Assembly: GCA_030425195.1 (NCBI GenBank)
Contig: JAUIAV010000001.1
Location: forward strand, 248,001 to 312,000
Length of the DNA: 64,000 bases
Direction of reading: 5' to 3'
Origin: Gammaproteobacteria bacterium
GTDB lineage: Bacteria; Pseudomonadota; Gammaproteobacteria; Pseudomonadales; Azotimanducaceae
Positions 35,344 through 41,924 of the stretch are shown in pieces. The position numbers and the translations under genes are program-made. The notes beneath the pieces are model-generated. The model was not told the DNA's origin and ran no database searches. It worked only from the letters and a program-made list of their open reading frames with translations. The stretch's first letter is position 1, and every line of letters begins with the position of its first letter.

Positions 35344-36801
35344 TTATCCGGCTCTCGATCCGGCCGCTTTACCGGCTGCTTCGAGCAACTCGTTGAACAC
35401 GTCGTCCGCAGCCTCTGCCACCAGCTCCAGATCCGGCAGCAGACGTTTCTCCGAGATGAAGGAGAAGAACAGCTGCCGGTTGTAGCTGAGGATGGTCACG
35501 CTGAAACCGATGTTGCCGGTGAGCACCAGCAGACCCACGGTGTCGGTCACTTCCAGGCCGCACATGTACTGCGGCACCTGCACCCCCGGAACGTTCGTGC
35601 AGACGAAGTTGATCCCGACATTGGGCGGACGATTACCGGCGATGGCCGGCAGCACGGGCAGACTCATCCTGGCGATGGCCGCCGTCGGGTCCATGGGCGT
35701 GCCCACGAGTTGAGTGCCCAGCATGGCCACCGGCGGCACGTACGGCATGGCGTCCTGCATGACGGTCACGGACTGAGCATCCTGCTCCCGCTTGATACGC
35801 TCCGTTTCACCAATCACCGCATGAAGACGCTGTTCCGGGTCGAGCGGCTCCGCCGGCAGACGCGGAAAAATGGCGGAGACCTCGTTGCCGAGCGCCCCCT
35901 TCTTGTCTTCGGTGCGCACGTTCACCGGGCACATGATCCGCAGGTACTGGCCGGTGCTCGCCGCTTCACCCTTATCGGCCATATAGCGCGCAACAGCCTC
36001 CGAAACGACGGCGAGCACCACGTCGTTGATGGTACCGCCGAGCTGGCGGCGGATTTCCCGGATATCGCCGAAGGACTTCTTGATCCAGCGCACCTTCCGT
36101 CGCGGGCCCACGAGTCCTGCATTGAAGGGCGCCGTAACAGCCGGCTGGGCAACAAACCGGCTCAGCACCTCAGCGGCGTGTCGCATCGGCCCGGTATTGG
36201 AGACAGCCCGGCCGGCGAGACTCACCAGGTTCTTCTCGCGCATGGCCTTCATGTTGTCCTGCACCGCCTCTGCCATGAGCGCGCCGGGCCCGGGCGGCTC
36301 CGCCGGTTCCCAGGGTTCGTTCGGCGCCACCGGTTCGCCGGCGTCCGGATCCAGATCGTAGAGGACGAGCGTGAGCTCAATTCCGGAGGCTCCGTCGATC
36401 ATGGCGTGGTGGGTCTGCTGCAGGAGCAGCGTCCTGCCCGGCACCCCCGAGATCATGACCATGCGCCACAAGGGGCGGTCTCGAGGGAGCAGCGGTTCAT
36501 TGAGCCCCACGGCCGCATCGAGGGCGTCCTCGTAGCTGGTGCCTGGCGGGAGCTCATGATGGATCACGTGATTGGCAAGATCGAAGTCCGGGTCGTCTAC
36601 CCACACCGGGTGCGCGATGCTGAGCGGGATCTGCTGGAGCCTGCGCCGATAGGCCGGCACCTGGTGGATGCGCTTCTCGAAGCGGTTCAGGAGACGCTGA
36701 AAGTCCAGCTCGCCGTCCAGCGTGTAGACCGATGATATGTGCATCGGACTGCTCGCCGTTTCTCCGTAGATGAAAGCCGCGTCTGTTTCAGTCAGTCGCA
36801 T
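35344..36801 (-). CDS. Wax ester synthase / diacylglycerol acyltransferase (WS/DGAT)
   Basis: 485 residues from ATG 36801; the open frame extends further up, but MRLTETDAAFIY is the family's usual start and AGGGG lies upstream. Catalytic HHxxxDG: His131, His132, Asp136 in HHAMIDG. PLW at 110-112 and INDVVLAVVSEAVARYM are the other signatures. It esterifies fatty alcohols or diacylglycerol with acyl-CoA to make storage wax esters or triacylglycerol, at the inner face of the membrane. Transcribed away from the S53/YcaO genes. Confidence 0.95.
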   Translation of the reverse strand: MRLTETDAAFIYGETASSPMHISSVYTLDGELDFQRLLNRFEKRIHQVPAYRRRLQQIPLSIAHPVWVDDPDFDLANHVIHHELPPGTSYEDALDAAVGLNEPLLPRDRPLWRMVMISGVPGRTLLLQQTHHAMIDGASGIELTLVLYDLDPDAGEPVAPNEPWEPAEPPGPGALMAEAVQDNMKAMREKNLVSLAGRAVSNTGPMRHAAEVLSRFVAQPAVTAPFNAGLVGPRRKVRWIKKSFGDIREIRRQLGGTINDVVLAVVSEAVARYMADKGEAASTGQYLRIMCPVNVRTEDKKGALGNEVSAIFPRLPAEPLDPEQRLHAVIGETERIKREQDAQSVTVMQDAMPYVPPVAMLGTQLVGTPMDPTAAIARMSLPVLPAIAGNRPPNVGINFVCTNVPGVQVPQYMCGLEVTDTVGLLVLTGNIGFSVTILSYNRQLFFSFISEKRLLPDLELVAEAADDVFNELLEAAGKAAGSRAG

Positions 36802-36886
36802 GATGTTCCCCTGTCCTGTCCTGGGCCGTGCCCGGTCATCATTCTTGGAGCGCAACAGGAGATCTGTCAATGCACGGTCGGCAGAC

Positions 36887-36902
36887 CGCCCGCCTTCGGG
36901 CG
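36887..36902 (+). other. GC-rich hairpin upstream of the S53 gene
   Basis: CGCCCG-CCTT-CGGGCG is a perfect 6-bp stem with a 4-nt loop, followed on the plus strand by a short TGTCCCTTT stretch. It lies in the 185-nt region between the divergent WS/DGAT and S53 genes, so it may terminate or attenuate transcription entering the S53-YcaO-TfuA operon. Weak T-tract; role uncertain. Confidence 0.4.
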
Positions 36903-36985
36903 TGTCCCTTTAACGCCGGTAAGCAGGTACGATAACCGGAAAGGGACTGGCGCCAATCGACCGGGTGTCCAGATCAGGAGGCGGT

Positions 36986-38620
36986 ATGACGAAGCAGCTA
37001 CGCAGGGTTCCGCTCGAGGGTTCCGAGTACCGGCCGCTGGGACGGGCAAGCTCATCTGACGAAGAATCGGGTAACACCCGCCTGAGGGTCACGGTTTCGG
37101 TCCGCCGTGCCCGACCCCTGCCGTCACTCTGTGATGATCCAGACTGGGCACTGCTCCTGCCCCACGAGCGCCCGACGACGGAGGAAGCGGCCTTTGCGGC
37201 GGATCCCGAAGACATCGCGCTGGTCGAAGAATTCGCGAGGGAAAGCGGACTTGAGGTTCGATCCAGCTCAGCAGCAAAGTGCCGGGTGGAGCTGAGCGGA
37301 ACCCAAGACGCCTTCGCCAGAGCGTTCGGGGTCGACTTTGTGCAGTTCGAGCATCCTCGAGGACGTCATCGTGGCTATCAGGGATCCGTCCACCTGCCTG
37401 AGAATCTGGATGGCGTGGTGACCGGCGTGTTCGGCCTTCACAACCGGCCTCGCGCCGGGGCGATGACAGGGCTTTCTGCAACGGACGGAAAACGAAGAAC
37501 AATACTTCAGTGGAAAGAGCTCGAAGCGATCTATGACTTTCCCTCAGGCACGGGAAAGGGTCAGCGTATCGGCATCATCGAACTGGGCGGCGGCTGCTAT
37601 CCGTCAGATCTCGACAGGTACTTCGAATCAGGGACCTCCCCCAACATCACCTTCCAGCCAGTCGGGCAGGGTTCCAACCAGCCGGCGACCAGGAAGGACA
37701 CAGCGGATCTGATGCGATGGCTGAGTGACATCGCCGACGGAAAGACGAACGGGGGAAGCCCGCCGGCTGGCGGTAAGGATACCGTCGAGGTGACGATGGA
37801 TATCGAGATAGCAGGCGCGCTGGCACCCGATGCTGAGATTATCGTTTATTTTGCGGAGAACTCGGATCAGGGCCTGGTAGATGCAATGGATGCCGCGCTG
37901 GATCCGGAAGGCCACCTCCCGTCGGTTCTTTCCCTCAGCTGGTCCTGGAATGAGCACCACGATCAGCTGGAGCGACACGTAAACGAACGGTTGCTGGAAG
38001 CGGCCCACAAGGGCATCACCTTCTGCGTGGCATCCGGAGATTTCGGCTCTCGCGGAATCGCCGGGGCTTCCGAACCGGAAGACGTTCTGCATCCCCAGTT
38101 TCCACCCACATCCCCATACGCGCTTGCCTGCGGCGGAACAAGGCTGAATTTCTCCGAAGGACGCCTGCAATCCGAGGTGGCGTGGTCGACCGATATCGGC
38201 ATGTCGAGCGGTGGCGGGATCAGCAACGCCTTCGACCTTCCAGACTGGCAGAAAGGCCACGGGGTGCCTGAAGCACAGAGCGGTTTCGTCGGGCGCGGCG
38301 TTCCCGATGTGGCGGCAGACGCTGATCCGATCGCTCACTGCCTGGTCTATGCGGGTGACGAATGGGGGCCGGCCGCCGGTACCAGCGCCGCGGCACCCCT
38401 GTGGGCGGCACTCATCGCGCGGCTGAACGAATCGCTGGACGCACCCGTCGGTTACCTGAATCCTCTCCTGTACCGCCTGACGGCCGGCGGCAGGCAGGTG
38501 GTCCGCGACATCGTTTCCGGCAGCAATGGAGCATATTCTTCCGCGCCGGGGTGGGATGCCTGCACCGGTCTGGGCACTCCCAGAGGATCGGAACTGCTGA
38601 AAGCACTGCGTGGAGAATGA
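36986..38620 (+). CDS. S53 (sedolisin/kumamolisin) serine-carboxyl peptidase with prodomain
   Basis: 544 residues from ATG 36986 (AGGAGG 6 nt upstream). Pro-kumamolisin domain at about 1-165 (LSGTQDAFARAFGVDF, then YQGSVHLPENLDGVVTGVFG). Peptidase domain with Glu268 and Asp272 (VEVTMDIEIAG), oxyanion Asp352 (ASGDFGS) and Ser467 (AGTSAAAP); the 199-residue Glu-to-Ser distance matches kumamolisin. The C-terminal calcium-site region DIVSGSNG is present. No signal peptide. Followed in the same frame by YcaO and then TfuA, so it is a candidate maturation protease for a modified peptide. Acid-active endopeptidase by family. Confidence 0.93.
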   Translation: MTKQLRRVPLEGSEYRPLGRASSSDEESGNTRLRVTVSVRRARPLPSLCDDPDWALLLPHERPTTEEAAFAADPEDIALVEEFARESGLEVRSSSAAKCRVELSGTQDAFARAFGVDFVQFEHPRGRHRGYQGSVHLPENLDGVVTGVFGLHNRPRAGAMTGLSATDGKRRTILQWKELEAIYDFPSGTGKGQRIGIIELGGGCYPSDLDRYFESGTSPNITFQPVGQGSNQPATRKDTADLMRWLSDIADGKTNGGSPPAGGKDTVEVTMDIEIAGALAPDAEIIVYFAENSDQGLVDAMDAALDPEGHLPSVLSLSWSWNEHHDQLERHVNERLLEAAHKGITFCVASGDFGSRGIAGASEPEDVLHPQFPPTSPYALACGGTRLNFSEGRLQSEVAWSTDIGMSSGGGISNAFDLPDWQKGHGVPEAQSGFVGRGVPDVAADADPIAHCLVYAGDEWGPAAGTSAAAPLWAALIARLNESLDAPVGYLNPLLYRLTAGGRQVVRDIVSGSNGAYSSAPGWDACTGLGTPRGSELLKALRGE

Positions 38621-38683
38621 GAGATTTCAATCTGGGACTTTCAACCGGCACCAAAGATCCCAGGCACGCACCGCACGGTACCA

Positions 38684-39844
38684 GTGGAGCAGACCGAGTT
38701 TCGTGCACGTGCAGCGGCTTCTGTTCTGCCTGTCACTCGCGTTTCCGACCTGACGCCACTGGATCGGCTTGGCCTTCCTTCGTTCTCAGCGGTTACACCG
38801 CTGGCAGCGGATCTGACCAGCCATATGGGAAAGGGACGGGACCCAGGCAGTGCCCGGGTCAGCGCGATGATGGAGGCTGTCGAGAGAATCAGCGCAGAGC
38901 CACCCGTGCCCGGGGATACCAGGAGAGGCAGCTATTCATCGCTGGCGGAAAACACAGCAGTCATCGATCCACGACTTTTCACACTGCCGGACGATTCTGA
39001 ATACCATCCCGATCAGCGTTACACCTGGGTTGGAAGTCGCGATCTTCTGGCCGGACGACCAGTCTGGATGCTATCCGATCTGGTCATCACTCCCCCTGTC
39101 GAAGGCGTGCTTCTGGATGTAGATACCAATGGGCTGGCGGCCGGCAACACCCACCTCGAGGCAGTCGTTCACGCGATGTGCGAAGTCATCGAGCGGGATG
39201 CCTGGAGCCAGCAGGAATTCGCCGCGCTGTTCGCCGATGAACACAGTCCGCGTCCTGAACGACGTGCAATCGGCCTCTCCTCCGTTCCGGGAGAAGCAGG
39301 CCGGTGGATAGAACGGATTCTGTCTGCAGGCCTGGAACTCACAGTGCATGACATCACGAGTGATGTGGGTGTAGCCACCTGTCAGGCGCTGCTCACCGAC
39401 CCCAGCTACGTGACTGCAACCGGCATCTCCAGAATGCGTTTTCAGGGCCTGGGTACACATCCATCCGCGCGCACCGCGATGCTGCGCGCGATTACCGAGG
39501 CAGTGCAGGCGAGGCTGTCGCTCATCCAGGGAGCGCGCGACGACTACAACATCGCGTCCTCTACGCCCAGAAGCTGGACCAGATCTGAACGGGCGTTGCT
39601 GTATGCGCCTCGTGAGCATGTCGCCTTCTCGGAGATTCCCAGCGTGGATCACCATGATCTTCTGGACGACTATCACTTTCTCATCGCCAGGCTGCGAAGC
39701 ATCGGAATCCAGCACGTCATCGCAACCGATCTGACAGATCCCGAAACGGCGATCCCGGTAGTTCGAGTTCGCATCCCCCGGCTGTCGTGCTTCATAGTCA
39801 ACCGTCGAAGAGTGGATTGGCGATGTCTCCGACATCTTCTGTGA
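38684..39844 (+). CDS. YcaO-family ATP-dependent cyclodehydratase/thioamidation enzyme (TfuA-associated)
   Basis: 386 residues if started at GTG 38684. TRVSDLTPLDRLGLPSF, MGKGRDPGSARVSAMMEAVE (ATP/Mg Glu64 and Glu67) and NTHLEAVVHAMCEVIERDAW (Asn155, Glu167, Glu170) are the YcaO nucleotide-binding signatures. YcaO enzymes phosphorylate backbone amides to form azolines or, with TfuA, thioamides. The end (RIPRLSCFIVNRRRVDW) lacks the PxPxP tail of azoline-forming members. The in-frame codons before the GTG read KIPGTHRTVP, which resembles the family N-terminus, yet no ATG/GTG/TTG exists between there and the S53 stop, and no Shine-Dalgarno precedes 38684. The true start may be ATT 38624 or involve a frameshift from ATG 38617. 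Overlaps TfuA by 22 nt. Confidence 0.9.
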   Translation: MEQTEFRARAAASVLPVTRVSDLTPLDRLGLPSFSAVTPLAADLTSHMGKGRDPGSARVSAMMEAVERISAEPPVPGDTRRGSYSSLAENTAVIDPRLFTLPDDSEYHPDQRYTWVGSRDLLAGRPVWMLSDLVITPPVEGVLLDVDTNGLAAGNTHLEAVVHAMCEVIERDAWSQQEFAALFADEHSPRPERRAIGLSSVPGEAGRWIERILSAGLELTVHDITSDVGVATCQALLTDPSYVTATGISRMRFQGLGTHPSARTAMLRAITEAVQARLSLIQGARDDYNIASSTPRSWTRSERALLYAPREHVAFSEIPSVDHHDLLDDYHFLIARLRSIGIQHVIATDLTDPETAIPVVRVRIPRLSCFIVNRRRVDWRCLRHLL

Positions 39845-40992
39845 ACAGCTCAGCCCTTCTGGTACCGCCAGTCGTATATGCCGGACCGACCATCAGTGAC
39901 GCCGCCGTCCGGAAGTTGCTCCCTGAAGCGGAGGTAAAACCACCCATCCGCCGCGGAGACCTCTATCGGGACAGAACGCTGCGGCATTCCGTGTTTCTGA
40001 TCATCGATGGGGTGTTCCGCCAGCACGAAGCCCTTCCCGTCCGTGAGGTCGTTGACGTGCTGCAGGATGATGGGCTGGTCTTTGGTGCGTCGAGCCTGGG
40101 TGCCCTGCGGGCCGCGGAATGCTGGCCGGCGGGTATGCGGGGTATCGGCTCCATCTACAGGATGTTCCGCCGCGGAATCCTCGAATCAGATGAGGAAGTC
40201 GCAGTCTCGTTCGTTCCGGGACTTCCGCGTTTCTCGTCCATACCGCTGATCAACATAAGATTCGCGTTGAAACAGGCCATTCGCCGTCACCGCCTCACGC
40301 AACCTCAGGTGGATCGGCTGCTGGAGTGCGCCCGGGATACCTACTACGCGGACAGGAACTGGGCACATCTGCTGCGGGAGGCCGAAGTACCTGACAGAAA
40401 CGGTCGCCTCGAGGAATGGCTCGGTAGCTGCGACCTCAAGCGCAAAGACGCGCAGACAGCTCTCCGGCGTCTTGCAACGCACCTCGCACGATCTCCGGAG
40501 GCCTGCATGCGTCCTCGAGCCAGCAGATCCCCCTTCGTACCCACGGAAAGCCATCGGGAGCGACCGTATGCAGCCCTCCATGCCGGGCCGACCGCTGAAG
40601 TGATGGGATCGTTGGCCGGATATCTTCTGGCGAGCGGTCGACATCGCTCGGTCCTGACCAGACCGATTGAACTGCACCGGTACTCGACTGAATTCGAATC
40701 GGTGGTCAGGGAAATCTGGGCGGATCTGTCGGAGAACAATGAGCTGGATGCTGCGGTGTTCCGGTGGCGCGCCATCTCTGCAGCCGAACGTGAGGCCGCC
40801 CGACTGGGTCTGACGTTGAGAAGATCCGACCTCGAGCACGCGGAGCTGGAAATCATCCGTTCTCACGGGCACGCTTCCTGGCAGGACCTCGAGGCCGCTC
40901 TGAAAGGGTTACCCGGCCTGCTGGATCTCACAACCGCTCATCGCACGAGCCTCGCCTGGGCCAAACGCCTGCGGGCATCGCTGTTCTCATGA
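39823..40992 (+). CDS. TfuA-like protein (YcaO partner)
   Basis: 389 residues from ATG 39823, inside the end of ycaO. GPTIS at 21-25, FLIIDGVFRQHEALPVREVV, then FGASSLGALRAAE (88-99), MRGIGSIY and DEEVAV (123-128) are the TfuA core signatures. About 250 further residues, Arg-rich and helical, have no recognised fold. TfuA partners YcaO in thioamide formation in some RiPPs and in methyl-coenzyme M reductase, probably by handling the sulfur source. The 22-nt overlap with ycaO supports a joint complex. Converges on the diiron-like gene 9 nt away. Confidence 0.9.
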   Translation: MSPTSSVNSSALLVPPVVYAGPTISDAAVRKLLPEAEVKPPIRRGDLYRDRTLRHSVFLIIDGVFRQHEALPVREVVDVLQDDGLVFGASSLGALRAAECWPAGMRGIGSIYRMFRRGILESDEEVAVSFVPGLPRFSSIPLINIRFALKQAIRRHRLTQPQVDRLLECARDTYYADRNWAHLLREAEVPDRNGRLEEWLGSCDLKRKDAQTALRRLATHLARSPEACMRPRASRSPFVPTESHRERPYAALHAGPTAEVMGSLAGYLLASGRHRSVLTRPIELHRYSTEFESVVREIWADLSENNELDAAVFRWRAISAAEREAARLGLTLRRSDLEHAELEIIRSHGHASWQDLEAALKGLPGLLDLTTAHRTSLAWAKRLRASLFS

Positions 40993-41001
40993 AGGCGGCG
41001 C

Positions 41002-41670
41002 TCAGGGAGGCAGGACTTCCTGGGTCAGCTGAGCCAGTAACGCAACCGTCTGCATCGCGCTGATCCCAAGCAGGCCCTGCTGCACTTCCGTCAGCGGCAA
41101 CCGATCGACCAGATCATCGATGTCACCTTCATGCTTCGGATCTTCCCGGGCATGAAGCAGCAGCGTACGAAATCCTTCTTTCGGCAGATTCGTGCGCTGT
41201 CTGAACTTCTCGAGAAACTGCTCATCGGCAACATTGCCTTCGAGCGCTGCCATGTACCCCACAAGAGCGATCGGGTGCGCGTGAAAGATCCAGTAGTACT
41301 GCATTCCCACCAGGCGCGCTGCTGTCGAGGAAGGTATGCGTTTCGAAACCTCCTCTCTCGAAATTCCCAGAGCTTCCAGATCATCGAGAAGCCAGACATC
41401 GTGGTTCTGCTCTTCGTCGATATGCCGGCGGAGATAGTCGACCATCCCGGCGGCAACCTCGTCGGTGCCTGCCAGCTCAGCGCACCTCGCCAGCGCGGCT
41501 TCGAGCAGCGACGTGCTGGCTCTGGCCAGGTCATAGGTACGAAGCTGCAGCCGGGGAAACAGCGTGGCTGCCTCTGGATGCGTCCAGAAATGACGATAAA
41601 CCCCGCGTACCGGCGCTTCCGCGAGCGCGATCTTCCGCTTCAGCTGGCGGCTTGCACCCGTTTCCGCCAT
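41002..41670 (-). CDS. Haem-oxygenase-like diiron oxidase/oxygenase family protein
   Basis: 222 residues, all-helical. HIDEEQNHDVWLLDDLEALG (Glu86/Glu87, His90, Asp97), WIFHAHPIALVGYMAALEGN (His132, Glu144) and LLHAREDPKHEGDIDDLV (His173, His180, Asp183) give the His/Glu/Asp ligand set expected of haem-oxygenase-like diiron enzymes (iron-containing redox family, relatives of CADD and TenA/PqqC). Such enzymes cleave C-C or C-N bonds or hydroxylate, sometimes on peptides. It follows the 62-residue peptide gene by 12 nt and converges on TfuA, so peptide modification is an attractive inference. Confidence 0.78.
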   Translation of the reverse strand: MAETGASRQLKRKIALAEAPVRGVYRHFWTHPEAATLFPRLQLRTYDLARASTSLLEAALARCAELAGTDEVAAGMVDYLRRHIDEEQNHDVWLLDDLEALGISREEVSKRIPSSTAARLVGMQYYWIFHAHPIALVGYMAALEGNVADEQFLEKFRQRTNLPKEGFRTLLLHAREDPKHEGDIDDLVDRLPLTEVQQGLLGISAMQTVALLAQLTQEVLPP

Positions 41671-41682
41671 CCCGGCTGAAGC

Positions 41683-41871
41683 CTAGAAAACCGATGAGTT
41701 AGGATCGTCTCCCGAATGCATTGAGCCCTCACCACCGAGCTTCTGGTGTGAGCTTATGAGCGCGTCGACTTCTGCATCGCTCAGATCGTTTTCGATGACG
41801 GCTTTCTGATGATCCGGCACACGGGCCGGGTCCAGCAGGCCGGCATCCGCCAGTCGTTGAACGTTCGACAT
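41683..41871 (-). CDS. 62-residue leader-like peptide, candidate RiPP precursor
   Basis: Very strong Shine-Dalgarno (GGAAGGAGGAGAGAG, 0-5 nt before ATG). The product begins MSNVQRLADAGLLDPARVPD, has a helical ENDLSDAEVDALISSHQKLG centre and ends GGEGSMHSGDDPNSSVF. An acidic helical leader, a Gly-Gly-like break (LGGEGS) and a short Ser/His/Asn/Asp-rich tail without Cys form the layout of a RiPP precursor. The AGLLDP-then-LSxxEVDALIS pattern resembles, from memory only, small peptides called aroma-sacti domain proteins. First gene of a pair with the diiron-like enzyme, 53 nt after the frameshifted cyclase gene. Not proven to be modified. Confidence 0.72.
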   Translation of the reverse strand: MSNVQRLADAGLLDPARVPDHQKAVIENDLSDAEVDALISSHQKLGGEGSMHSGDDPNSSVF

Positions 41872-41924
41872 CTCTCTCCTCCTTCCATGCCACGCTTGCG
41901 GGTGGACCGCCCTGATCGGATGTA

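Noticed and set aside
36870-36935. 21-residue ORF with AGGAGA upstream (MHGRQTARLRACPFNAGKQVR would be 21 residues)
   Set aside because: Overlaps the hairpin, has no hydrophobic or leader-like features, and such short frames are common by chance.
38617-39000. Cys-containing ORF MRDFNLGLSTG... as a possible precursor peptide
   Set aside because: After 38684 it is simply another frame of ycaO and its Cys cluster (CTCSGFCSAC) falls inside the YcaO coding region. Kept only as a possible origin of a frameshifted YcaO start.
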